From assembly GCA_038527215.1 (NCBI GenBank), contig JBCBGC010000019.1, forward strand, positions 1 through 64,000: a stretch of 64,000 nt of DNA, in the 5' to 3' direction. The DNA is from JAWPMV01 sp038527215. GTDB lineage: Bacteria > Bacteroidota > Bacteroidia > J057. The notes beneath the pieces are model-generated. The model was not told the origin of the DNA. It searched no databases and saw only the letters and a list, made by a program, of their open reading frames with translations. Both the position numbers and the translations under genes were made by a program. Numbering within the stretch: position 1 is the first letter of the stretch; the number at the start of each line of letters is the position of its first letter. Shown piece by piece: positions 1 through 7,514 of this stretch.

Positions 1-225
1 CATGAAGGGAGGTGTATGCGACCCTTATATAATCATGGAGACCCCCGACGATTAACATGTCGGGATTTATGACCCGGATAAGTCATTTTCCCTATCGGTC
101 AAATGCCTTTCCGGGGTGACATATTTGTAGGTATGTAGGCAGTTCGGGATTCAAGAAGCGTTTTGATGGAATCTTGGCTTATTCAAAATTCGGGATGACA
201 TATGTGTTACTTTTGATACCCCTGC
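1..225. other. No gene recognised
   Basis: No convincing coding frame is visible on either strand. The stretch holds a weak 6-base inverted repeat (CCCGAC at 44-49 and GTCGGG at 59-64) and two similar blocks reading GGGTGACATAT and GGGATGACATAT near 115 and 193. I see no promoter box and assign no function. Confidence 0.5.
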
Positions 226-519
226 CTATTTTTCTTTGATCTCTTGTATGTCAATTTCATCCAGTTGTCCCCAGCAAACCGGGGCCTTATTTCCGGTCAA
301 AGAAAAGAGTAATGCTACTTCGAGATTATTGATCATGTAGGTGCTGTCCAGGTTTACCGGGCTGTAGCGGGTGTCCGTAGCCTCATCTAGAATGATCCAT
401 CCGCATCCGTCTCTGGCGGGGTCGCCTTCATTCAATACCTTGGCGGAAGTCAGGCTGGTTTCGGTACAGGCCCCTAAGAAGAAGCATCCTGCCACCAGCA
501 TCATAAAGAAACGTTTCAT
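226..519 (-). CDS. Small putative lipoprotein
   Basis: This 97-residue protein starts with a short basic and hydrophobic signal followed by a lipobox, FLGAC, with Cys18 as the likely lipidated residue, so it should be exported and membrane-anchored. The mature part of about 80 residues is acidic and has two cysteines (CGW and CWG), which could form a disulfide in the periplasm. I do not recognise a family. It is transcribed divergently from rlmN, with 132 bases between the two starts. The start is the ATG directly before the signal peptide. No exact TAnnTTTG box was found upstream. The signal peptide and lipobox are visible; the function is unknown. Confidence 0.7.
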   Translation of the reverse strand: MKRFFMMLVAGCFFLGACTETSLTSAKVLNEGDPARDGCGWIILDEATDTRYSPVNLDSTYMINNLEVALLFSLTGNKAPVCWGQLDEIDIQEIKEK

Positions 520-626
520 GCTGTATTTGTTTGCTTATTAAACGACAGGAAAGGATCAAATGCTGCATCAAACAGGCCTTAGGCTTTTCATTTTACCCGG
601 ATCACAACAATTCCCCCAAATCCCCG

Positions 627-634
627 TATTTTTG
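627..634 (+). promoter_or_regulatory. -7 promoter box of rlmN
   Basis: TATTTTTG is an exact match to the Bacteroidota -7 consensus TAnnTTTG. It lies 17 bases before the ATG at 652. No TTG is found at the usual 19-21-base spacing upstream, so the -33 element is weak. The position favours ATG 652 over the GTG at 646. Confidence 0.5.
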
Positions 635-651
635 CAGCAGCTACGGTGAGC

Positions 652-1698
652 ATGAAAAAAATACCCAACATACGTGCCCTTTCCCTCGAAGAGTTACAGC
701 AACTCATGCAGGAATGGCAAGAGCCTAAATTCAGGGCCCGGCAGATTTATGATTGGCTTTGGAAGCAGGGAGTCGGCTCTTTTGAGGAAATGACGAATCT
801 GGGCAAAAAGCTGCGCCAGAAGTTGAGTGAAACCTATGTCATTGGGAAGGTGCAGATTAAGGCTACGCAGAAAAGTAAAGATGGCACCATCAAATATGCT
901 TTTGAACTGGCAGGAGGACAGGAAGTGGAAGGGGTGCTCATTCCCACCCCCAAGCGTGTAACGGCTTGTATTTCTTCCCAGGCGGGTTGTTCGCTGGCGT
1001 GTAAATTTTGTGCCACGGGCTTTCTGGATCTCAAGCATAATCTTCTGCACTACGAAATCTACGATCAGGTACAACTGCTCAAGCAGGAAGCTGAAGCCCA
1101 GTATGGGCGCGGCCTAACCAACATTGTCTATATGGGCATGGGCGAGCCTTTGCTCAACTATAAAAACGTTCTGAGATCCACCGAAATGGTGAGCTCTGAG
1201 GATGGATTGGGCATGTCCCCGCGGCGGATTACCGTTTCCACCGCTGGCATCGCCAAGATGATCAAGCGCCTGGGGGATGATCAGGTGAAATTTGAATTTG
1301 CTTTATCGCTGCATGCAGCCAACGACGATAAGCGGAGCCTGGTTATGCCGATCAACGAGGCCAATTCCCTGGAAGCTTTGAAAGAAGCCTTGATTTATCT
1401 GTACGAAAAAACCGGGAACCGCATTACCCTGGAATACTGCATTTTCAAGGATATCAACGATAGTTTGCAAGATGCGAAGGAGTTGGCAGAATTCTCTCGG
1501 ATCGTACCTGCCAAAATCAATGTGATCGAATACAACCCAGTTCCTGAGGCCGGATTTTTAAATACCACCCCGGCTCGCATGAATGCTTTTATCCATTATC
1601 TGGAACAAGCCGGGGTGATCGTTAATGTCCGGCGGAGTCGGGGGAAAGATGTAGACGGAGGCTGTGGGCAGCTGGCCATGAAAAACTGGGCCAGGTAA
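652..1698 (+). CDS. rlmN: Dual-specificity RNA methyltransferase RlmN
   Basis: Radical-SAM enzyme of 348 residues. In characterised family members it methylates C2 of A2503 in 23S rRNA and of A37 in certain tRNAs, acting in the cytoplasm. The 4Fe-4S/SAM motif CxxxCxxC is present as C113, C117 and C120, in a segment reading GCSLACKFCATGFL. The C-terminal catalytic cysteine lies in DGGCGQLAM. The MGMGEPLLNY segment is the usual SAM-contacting glycine motif. Length is normal for the family. I chose ATG 652 because the promoter box ends 17 bases upstream; a GTG at 646 is in frame but less likely. The gene is monocistronic and converges on the barrel-protein array, with 5 bases between stop codons. 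Confidence 0.96.
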   Translation: MKKIPNIRALSLEELQQLMQEWQEPKFRARQIYDWLWKQGVGSFEEMTNLGKKLRQKLSETYVIGKVQIKATQKSKDGTIKYAFELAGGQEVEGVLIPTPKRVTACISSQAGCSLACKFCATGFLDLKHNLLHYEIYDQVQLLKQEAEAQYGRGLTNIVYMGMGEPLLNYKNVLRSTEMVSSEDGLGMSPRRITVSTAGIAKMIKRLGDDQVKFEFALSLHAANDDKRSLVMPINEANSLEALKEALIYLYEKTGNRITLEYCIFKDINDSLQDAKELAEFSRIVPAKINVIEYNPVPEAGFLNTTPARMNAFIHYLEQAGVIVNVRRSRGKDVDGGCGQLAMKNWAR

Positions 1699-1703
1699 GC
1701 CCC

Positions 1704-2393
1704 TTACCAGCGCCGACTGATACCGACCTGACTATAAAACCAGGGGTCGAGTTGAGGCCTGCGGACATAATTAGGCTGAAAAGAATTGTTAACAATGAGC
1801 CCCCAGTGCTCATTTAATGGCAGCCAAAAACCTAATCTGGCGATAGGTAAAAACCGACCGTTACCCCACCAATCTTTCTCCTCTGCTACAAAAACTTCCG
1901 GATCATTAGGCGTATAGCGATCAAAGCGATGGTAAATGGAGCCCTGAAAGCGGCTGCCTATACCTAGCCGAATTTCCGGGGCGTCTTTCCTTTTTCCTAA
2001 CAAGAAATGGTGCTGTATGCCCAGGTCTATCTGTCCAAACCAACGGTGCCCTTCTACAAAACCAGGTCTGACAAAGCCGCTCTCATATATGCCGTACTGC
2101 ACATCATCGCCATTGAAGGAGCGCTGACGAGGGATGAAGCGACGAAAAACATCTCCTTGGGAGAAGATGGACCAGCGCTTTGCCAGAAAAAAATTAAGGT
2201 GGAACCCCAAAGTCGCGTCTACGCTCAGGCCATTTTCTCCGGTGCCCTGATAAGCTTCGTTGTAGCGGGGAGCATTCTCGTACAGAGCCCCCAGCTGTAT
2301 CCCTGCTTGCAGGCGGTTTTCCTGGGCCGATAGGGGAGACATAGCCAGACTTAGGCAGAAGAGGAAGGGAAGCGGTAGAAAACGGTATTTCAT
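1704..2393 (-). CDS. Secreted barrel-like protein, array copy 4
   Basis: This 229-residue protein has a signal peptide ending near LSAQ and no cysteines of note. It is the last gene of a four-gene array (transcribed from 4563 down to 1704) of homologous proteins. Shared features are a central stretch like WSIFSQGDVFRR, a later FLLGKRKDAPEIRLGIG segment, and alternating aromatic and polar residues typical of outer-membrane beta strands. It is the most diverged copy: its C-terminus reads GISRRW rather than ending in YRL. It sits 27 bases after the preceding copy. An outer-membrane barrel is an inference from the strand pattern and signal peptide; no named family is recognised. Confidence 0.8.
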   Translation of the reverse strand: MKYRFLPLPFLFCLSLAMSPLSAQENRLQAGIQLGALYENAPRYNEAYQGTGENGLSVDATLGFHLNFFLAKRWSIFSQGDVFRRFIPRQRSFNGDDVQYGIYESGFVRPGFVEGHRWFGQIDLGIQHHFLLGKRKDAPEIRLGIGSRFQGSIYHRFDRYTPNDPEVFVAEEKDWWGNGRFLPIARLGFWLPLNEHWGLIVNNSFQPNYVRRPQLDPWFYSQVGISRRW

Positions 2394-2420
2394 GGTGATT
2401 GCTGTTTTGGATGGAATAAA

Positions 2421-3143
2421 TTATAAGCGATAGGCCAGGCCGAGGCTCGGGTAGTAATAGACATCATTGGCCCAGCGCTTGCGGCCCCACTGAATGCACA
2501 TTTCAGCCAGGGCCAACCATTGCCGGCTCAGGGGGATACTGACGCCCATGGAGCCCAGTAACTGGGCTTGAAAGAGATTTCCCCGGTTTTGGACCCTGTT
2601 TATCGCAGTATTTGGATCGCTGAAGTCGTAATAAGTGAGGTCTTCCTGAATATTTCCTAGTAGGACTACGCCCAGTCCCAGATGAAACTCCGGTATGCCA
2701 TCATTGGCGTTGACGACTTTTTGCCGGGTGAGCGGAAGATGGAGCTTACCACCGGTGGCTATTTGGTAAATATCCCTTTTACCAGCTACCAGGTTCGGTG
2801 GGAAGGCTACATCGGCCACGAAATTGGAGGAAAACTCCAGGCTGGCCGATTCATAATTCTCCTGCAAAGGCAATTGACGGCGGTAGAGGTCCACCTCGCT
2901 AAATAGGGACCAATGTTTGGCCAGTCGATAGGAGATGCCCCATCCAAAGCTTGGAGTGGTGCTCCAGGCATTGGAATTGGTAGGCTGGCCCAGGTCGTTG
3001 AATTCCCGAACCCGGTCAAATAAAGCCCCAGCCTCTACTTCCACCAGCCACCTACCAAGCGGCTTATAGGGCTGGGCCAGCAGGTCTGAGCAGAGCAGAC
3101 TCAAGCTGAAATGAAAAGCGAAAACGAGAGAAAGGTGACGCAT
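2421..3143 (-). CDS. Secreted barrel-like protein, array copy 3
   Basis: This 240-residue protein has a signal peptide cleaved after about DLLAQ. It shares the family core WSLFSEVDLYRRQLPLQ with copies 1 and 2, the segment IYQIATGGKLHLPL, then FHLGLGVVLLGNIQ, and a C-terminal GLAYRL. Repeated pairs of aromatic and small residues suggest antiparallel strands of a small outer-membrane beta barrel. The gene lies 16 bases downstream of copy 2 and 27 bases upstream of copy 4, so the four are very probably one transcript. The coding frame, the signal peptide and the similarity to its neighbours are visible; ligand or function is unknown. Confidence 0.82.
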   Translation of the reverse strand: MRHLSLVFAFHFSLSLLCSDLLAQPYKPLGRWLVEVEAGALFDRVREFNDLGQPTNSNAWSTTPSFGWGISYRLAKHWSLFSEVDLYRRQLPLQENYESASLEFSSNFVADVAFPPNLVAGKRDIYQIATGGKLHLPLTRQKVVNANDGIPEFHLGLGVVLLGNIQEDLTYYDFSDPNTAINRVQNRGNLFQAQLLGSMGVSIPLSRQWLALAEMCIQWGRKRWANDVYYYPSLGLAYRL

Positions 3144-3159
3144 GATGAAAGGGAAAAGA

Positions 3160-3864
3160 TTACAAGCGATAGCTTAGGCCAAGATGAGCGAAATAATAGA
3201 AATCCATGGGGTTGACCCAGTTGAGCATGACCCGCACCTGCGGACTGATGAAAAGGCGTTTAGCCAAGGGAAGTTGCAGGCCTCCTTCGAGAAAGAGGCG
3301 GAAATCAGGAGCGCCCCAGGTCTCGTCCTTCGTGTAAGGACTCGGCGTAGCAATCCCATAGGTGAGGCTTCGTTTCAAATACCCATAAAAGATGCCACCC
3401 ATGCCCAAAAAATATTCAGCGATGCCGCGATTTTCATTGACGATTTTATCCTTTCCCAATGGGAAAAAACGGCGTACCCCCACAGGGATTTGATAGAAAC
3501 TGCTCTGCCCCTCTAACAGTCGTGGAGAAACTGCGACCAAGCGGAGGGCGGCAAATTCTATTCTACTGTCCCGATTTTCCTCCTGCAAAGGGATATCCCT
3601 TTGGTAATAATTAAACTCCGTGAAGGCTTCCCACTTTTGGTGGAAGCGATAGGCTATTTGGGCTCCGAACAAGGGGACTACTGAGAGAAGACGTTCATCC
3701 TGTATGCGGCCAAAATTCTTGAAGGTATTGACCCGGTCTACCAAAGCCTGGCTATGGATGCCCACTTTCCATTTGGTCAGGGGACGGTAAAATTGAGCCT
3801 GACTCAGGAAAGGGGCAAGCAGGAGCAGGCTCAGGACGATTAGAGAAAGAATGGGCTTTCGCAT
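3160..3864 (-). CDS. Secreted barrel-like protein, array copy 2
   Basis: This 234-residue protein has a signal peptide with cleavage near LSQAQ. The family core reads WEAFTEFNYYQRDIPLQ, followed by FYQIPVGVRRFFPLGK, an LTYG segment and the C-terminus HLGLSYRL. It lies only 9 bases after copy 1 and 16 before copy 3, consistent with a single operon. Copies 1 to 3 are clearly closer to one another than to copy 4. The likely location is the outer membrane. No catalytic motif is visible. It could instead be a soluble periplasmic beta-rich protein, but the strand pattern and the Arg-Leu end favour a barrel. Confidence 0.82.
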   Translation of the reverse strand: MRKPILSLIVLSLLLLAPFLSQAQFYRPLTKWKVGIHSQALVDRVNTFKNFGRIQDERLLSVVPLFGAQIAYRFHQKWEAFTEFNYYQRDIPLQEENRDSRIEFAALRLVAVSPRLLEGQSSFYQIPVGVRRFFPLGKDKIVNENRGIAEYFLGMGGIFYGYLKRSLTYGIATPSPYTKDETWGAPDFRLFLEGGLQLPLAKRLFISPQVRVMLNWVNPMDFYYFAHLGLSYRL

Positions 3865-3873
3865 ACCAAAGAC

Positions 3874-4563
3874 TTACAAGCGATAGAGGAGGTTGATCCC
3901 AGTAAAGTAATACCAGTCGGGCGTATTTCGGAGGCGGTTAGCCTGAAGGCTAAGGTCCCAGCCGAGGCCCCACTTTTCTTTGAGGTCAACTTGAAAGCCC
4001 GCTCTCGCCAGTGGCAACAGTTCCGGGGTCTCCCAATACCGTTGTTCCCGCTCTCCCTGAAAAATGGGTTGGCGATAAAAAGTCAGATCCTGATACAGAT
4101 AGCCCTGTAAGGCGACCCCCAGGCCAAGGGTAAATTCTGGATGGACGGAGCCTTCTTTTTTAGAAAGAGAGAAATGCTTTTGTATGCCCACGGGAATTTG
4201 ATATTGGAAACTACTTCCTTCGACAAAAATAAGGGCCACCGGAATCATGATGCGATCAGCCGCAAAATCCAGTCCCTGGTCAGAAGTATAAGTCTGTCGG
4301 GGAAGTTGGCGTTGGTAGAGATTGATTTCGGAAAAAAGACTCCAGTTTCGGTTGAATCTTCTTTGCAGGCTCAGACCGATGGTTCCAGTGGTGGACCAGG
4401 CCGTTTCATAGGTTGGAAAACCTGATTCGGAAAACAAGGCTACCCGGTCGGCGAGGAGTTGTCCTTTCACCCCAAGTTGCCAGGTATAGGAGGGAGCGTC
4501 CTGCGCCTGCAACTGGAGAAGGAGCATGCCATAAAACATTAATCCGGCAAAAAGTCTTTTCAT
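3874..4563 (-). CDS. Secreted barrel-like protein, array copy 1
   Basis: This is the promoter-proximal gene of the array and encodes 229 residues with a signal peptide ending near LQLQAQ. The core motif is WSLFSEINLYQRQLPRQ, followed by FQYQIPVGIQKHFSLSK, then FTLGLGVALQGYLYQDLTFY and a C-terminal INLLYRL. The 141-base gap upstream is shared with the divergent Nudix gene at 4705 and must contain its promoter, although no exact TAnnTTTG box was found. Family similarity to the next three genes is strong along the whole length, which indicates successive duplication. Function unknown; an outer-membrane barrel is inferred. Confidence 0.82.
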   Translation of the reverse strand: MKRLFAGLMFYGMLLLQLQAQDAPSYTWQLGVKGQLLADRVALFSESGFPTYETAWSTTGTIGLSLQRRFNRNWSLFSEINLYQRQLPRQTYTSDQGLDFAADRIMIPVALIFVEGSSFQYQIPVGIQKHFSLSKKEGSVHPEFTLGLGVALQGYLYQDLTFYRQPIFQGEREQRYWETPELLPLARAGFQVDLKEKWGLGWDLSLQANRLRNTPDWYYFTGINLLYRL

Positions 4564-4704
4564 GGAAGCTAGGGGTTAATTTTCCTCTAGACGTGAGAAG
4601 CCAAAAAGATGCTGCATGAAGGAGGAGGAGAAAATGCAGGCATTTGCAACATCCTTTCCAAATGTGCAGGATACTTCAGTAACTTGCCACCAGATTGAAG
4701 GCCC

Positions 4705-5340
4705 ATGATATTGAATAGCGATGCCTTGAGCCAGCGGCTCAAAACCCGATTACAGGCACCCTTACCCGGATTGGATATACAGATGCGAATGGCCCCGCCG
4801 CTCCGGTCCAAGGAAGTCTCCATACCGGATAATGTGAAATACAGTGCGATCCTCTTGCTGTTGTATCCACATGAAGGGAGGTGGCATATTCCCTTCATGC
4901 GCAGAGCCGAGGACGGGAGAGTACATGGGGGACAAATCAGTTTTCCCGGGGGACGCATTGAGTCAGTGGACCAAACCCCCACGGATACTGCTCTAAGAGA
5001 AGCGGAAGAGGAATTGGGGATTCCACGGACCGAGGTGGAAATTTTAGGTAATCTCACAGAGATTTATATTCCTCCCTCCAACTTCATTGTGTATCCACGC
5101 GTGGGCTTAATGCGGGAACGTCCAGCCTTCCAACTCGATCCGAAAGAAGTAGCCGGAGTGATTGAAGTCCATCCCGCTTCCTTTCTCGAGCAAGGAAATA
5201 TCGGTCGGCATCGGGTAGATGTATTTGGCGGAAACTTTATTGAGGCCCCTGGCTACACCGTCAATGGCGACCAGTTGATTTGGGGAGGGACCGCCATGAT
5301 GATCGCAGAGTTTGCGCATATTTGGGGGGAAATCCGATGA
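4705..5340 (+). CDS. CoA-type Nudix hydrolase, copy 1
   Basis: This 211-residue Nudix hydrolase belongs to the CoA pyrophosphatase subfamily (NUDT7/YeaB-like). The Nudix box is in the segment that begins ISFPGGRIE, has a conserved Asp four residues on, and continues TALREAEEELGI, including the metal-binding REAEEE helix. Family members cleave the diphosphate of CoA or acyl-CoA to phosphopantetheine and 3',5'-ADP. The start at 4705 is supported by the matching N-terminus of the second copy (LKTRLQAPLPG here, LKTRLQQPLPG there). Its stop overlaps the next start as ATGA, so the two are translationally coupled. The natural substrate is not visible from the sequence. Confidence 0.88.
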   Translation: MILNSDALSQRLKTRLQAPLPGLDIQMRMAPPLRSKEVSIPDNVKYSAILLLLYPHEGRWHIPFMRRAEDGRVHGGQISFPGGRIESVDQTPTDTALREAEEELGIPRTEVEILGNLTEIYIPPSNFIVYPRVGLMRERPAFQLDPKEVAGVIEVHPASFLEQGNIGRHRVDVFGGNFIEAPGYTVNGDQLIWGGTAMMIAEFAHIWGEIR

Positions 5341-5966
5341 ATGAATCTCTGATTCCATATCTCAAAACCAGGCTGCAGCAGCCTTTGCCCGGCCGGGATG
5401 CCCAGTGGGAAATGAGTTCCCGTGGACCAGCCCGAGATTGGCAGCCCCGAGAAGACCACCGCAAAGGAGGCGTACTGGCCTTGATGTATCCCCATCAGGA
5501 GGTTCTGCACATGGTATTCATGAAGCGGACAGATGACGGCAAAGTCCACGGCGGGCAGGTTTCTTTTGCCGGAGGAAAAATGGAGCAGTCGGATCGCAAT
5601 GTGCAAATGACCGCCCTGCGGGAGGCAGAAGAAGAATTAGGTATTCCTCAGACCGAAGTAGAAATCCTCGGGCAGTTAAGCCCGCTCTACATTGCTCCTA
5701 GCAATTTTCTGGTATATCCCCAGGTAGGCTTCCTCCCTTATCGCCCGGAATTTGTTCCTTCTCCCATGGAAGTGGCCGCCATCATCGAAACGGAGCTACC
5801 GCTTTTGCTGGCCCCGGAAACCCGGCAGACCGTGAAGGTAAAGGTGGGACAAAATATGACCATCAAAACTCCGGCCTTTCTGGTAAATGGTCAGATTATT
5901 TGGGGGGCGACGGCCATGATGCTTAATGAACTCCTAACGGTAATTCGGGGGCGTCCAGGGGTTTGA
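5337..5966 (+). CDS. CoA-type Nudix hydrolase, copy 2
   Basis: This 209-residue protein is paralogous to the preceding gene across its full length. The Nudix box reads VSFAGGKMEQSD and then ALREAEEELGI. The ATG at 5337 overlaps the previous TGA (ATGA) and gives an N-terminus matching copy 1, so I prefer it to an upstream in-frame start at 5280 that lies inside copy 1. Both copies keep the catalytic glutamates, so neither looks degenerate. They differ in the C-terminal third, where copy 2 has an extra lysine-rich loop (VKVKVGQNM), perhaps giving a different substrate. The last 44 bases overlap the 3' end of the convergent deacetylase gene. Confidence 0.87.
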   Translation: MNESLIPYLKTRLQQPLPGRDAQWEMSSRGPARDWQPREDHRKGGVLALMYPHQEVLHMVFMKRTDDGKVHGGQVSFAGGKMEQSDRNVQMTALREAEEELGIPQTEVEILGQLSPLYIAPSNFLVYPQVGFLPYRPEFVPSPMEVAAIIETELPLLLAPETRQTVKVKVGQNMTIKTPAFLVNGQIIWGATAMMLNELLTVIRGRPGV

Positions 5967-6603
5967 GTTCCTTATCCGGCAAGGCCAGAAATTCATAGCC
6001 TTTTTCCGAAAAATAAGCCAAGGTTTGCGGCAAGGCTTCCTTTAACCGAGGCCAGGCCTTTTCACTGTCGTGGAAGAGGAGAATAGAGCCAGATCGGCTA
6101 TGGCGTTTGACCGTTTCAAAACATTGCTTTCCGTTCCGTTTCCGGTCAAAGTCCCCGCTGATGACATCCATCATCAGGATGCGATGGCTGCGGTCAATAT
6201 GATAGCGTTGTGCCTGCGTCATCCGCCCATAGGGAGGCCGGAAGAGCCGGGTGCTACAGCCTGTATATTCCGCGATGATCTGCTGAGCTTGCAGAAAATT
6301 TTTCAGATAGCTTTTGGTATCCGTCCGCCATCCATGCAGATGATCATGCATATGGTTACCGAGGGTATGTCCGGCATCCAGGATGGCGTGGGCCAGCCCG
6401 GGATGTTGTTGGACATTTTTTCCGATGACAAAAAAAGAGGCCTTGGCCTGATAGGCGGCCAGTTGTTCCAATACCCAGGCGGTAATTTTCGGGCAAGGCC
6501 CATCATCAAAGGTGAGATAAATTCGGGGCTTGTCCTCCTGCATGCGCCATACCATATCCGGATACATGCGTTGCACCAGTTTGGGTATTCGGGTAAAATA
6601 CAT
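5923..6603 (-). CDS. Polysaccharide deacetylase (NodB/CE4)
   Basis: This 226-residue protein is a carbohydrate esterase family 4 domain with little else. The five family motifs are visible: TFDDGP with Asp33 and Asp34, the metal-ligand motif GNHMHDH, RPPYGR, the SGDFD segment and LLFHD near the C-terminus. Such enzymes remove N-acetyl groups from chitin oligomers, peptidoglycan or other glycans in a metal-dependent reaction. No signal peptide or lipobox is seen, so it may be cytoplasmic or exported by an uncharacterised route. The gene starts 6 bases after the HMG-CoA lyase stop on the same strand, suggesting co-transcription, and its 3' end overlaps the second Nudix gene by 44 bases. Confidence 0.9.
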   Translation of the reverse strand: MYFTRIPKLVQRMYPDMVWRMQEDKPRIYLTFDDGPCPKITAWVLEQLAAYQAKASFFVIGKNVQQHPGLAHAILDAGHTLGNHMHDHLHGWRTDTKSYLKNFLQAQQIIAEYTGCSTRLFRPPYGRMTQAQRYHIDRSHRILMMDVISGDFDRKRNGKQCFETVKRHSRSGSILLFHDSEKAWPRLKEALPQTLAYFSEKGYEFLALPDKELKPLDAPELPLGVH

Positions 6604-6609
6604 GTAGGC

Positions 6610-7464
6610 TTATTGATGAAGGAAAATGGAGGGTGCCAGGGCTTGAGCTTCTGCCAGGGCATCCAGGTCTAAAGATAAGGGTTCTTGCTGTTGGTTAGCA
6701 AAAGTAAGCAGGCTTTCGGTGGAAATATTCCCTACTAAATCATCTTTCGCAAAAGGACAACCTCCATATCCTTGCAAGGCTACATCAAAGCGGCGACAGC
6801 CTGCGTCCCAGGCGGCCTGGAGTTTGGTTATGCGGTCATCCGGATGGGCATGAAAGTGCGCCCCAATCTCTACTTCCGGGAAGCGAGGTAGAAGGGTCGT
6901 AAAAATACTAGAGATAGATTCCTCATCGGCCGAGCCTACGGTGTCGGCCAGGGCGATCAAGTTGATGCCTTCAGCTACCATTTTGTCCGTCCAGCTTTCC
7001 ACCAGTTCCGCATGCCAGGGATCGCCATAAGGATTGCCAAAGGCCATGGAGAAGTACAGCAAGAGCTGTTTATCATGGGTTACACACAATTCCTGAACCT
7101 CCTTGACCAAATCGAAAGAGGTTTCCATGTCTTTTCGCGTATTGCGAAGCTGGAAGGTTTCCGAGAGGGAGAAAGGATAGCCGAGGTAGCTGATTTCTGG
7201 AAAGGTGCAAGCCGTGTCTGCGCCTCGCTTATTTGCGACGATGGCGGAGAGCTTGGTATCGGTATGGTCCAAATCCAGCCCTGCCAGCACCGCTGCGGTG
7301 TCGGCCATTTGGGGAATGGCTTTAGGGGAGACGAAGCTGCCAAAATCCAGGGTGTCAAATCCAACTTTCAGCAAAGCATTTTCGTATGCAATCTTTAGCT
7401 CAGTCGGAATGGCATGGGTAATTCCCTGCATGGCATCCCTCGGACATTCCACAATCTTTAACAT
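6610..7464 (-). CDS. mvaB: Hydroxymethylglutaryl-CoA lyase
   Basis: This 284-residue TIM-barrel lyase cleaves 3-hydroxy-3-methylglutaryl-CoA to acetoacetate and acetyl-CoA, the last step of leucine breakdown. The N-terminal ECPRDAMQG is the HMGL signature with the catalytic Arg and metal-binding Asp. The metal histidines lie in AHFHAH, and the catalytic cysteine in GGCPFAKDDLVGNISTE. The metal loop (AHPDD) differs from the HDTYGQ of proteobacterial MvaB. Homocitrate synthase-like relatives are a less likely alternative. The start follows directly after a plausible leader and is divergent from proB. An MCC-type carboxylase lies about 28 kb away, so the pathway is split. Confidence 0.88.
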   Translation of the reverse strand: MLKIVECPRDAMQGITHAIPTELKIAYENALLKVGFDTLDFGSFVSPKAIPQMADTAAVLAGLDLDHTDTKLSAIVANKRGADTACTFPEISYLGYPFSLSETFQLRNTRKDMETSFDLVKEVQELCVTHDKQLLLYFSMAFGNPYGDPWHAELVESWTDKMVAEGINLIALADTVGSADEESISSIFTTLLPRFPEVEIGAHFHAHPDDRITKLQAAWDAGCRRFDVALQGYGGCPFAKDDLVGNISTESLLTFANQQQEPLSLDLDALAEAQALAPSIFLHQ

Positions 7465-7469
7465 AAGGC

Positions 7470-7499
7470 TTGGCGCTTATCCCTCAATGGTTAATTTTG
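7470..7499 (+). promoter_or_regulatory. proBA promoter (TTG-N19-TAATTTTG)
   Basis: TTG at 7470-7472 and TAATTTTG at 7492-7499, 19 bases apart, match the Bacteroidota consensus in both elements. The box ends 15 bases before ATG 7515. This rules out the upstream in-frame ATG at 7470, which would lie inside the promoter. Confidence 0.7.
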
Positions 7500-7514
7500 C
7501 CCCTGCAAGTTAGG

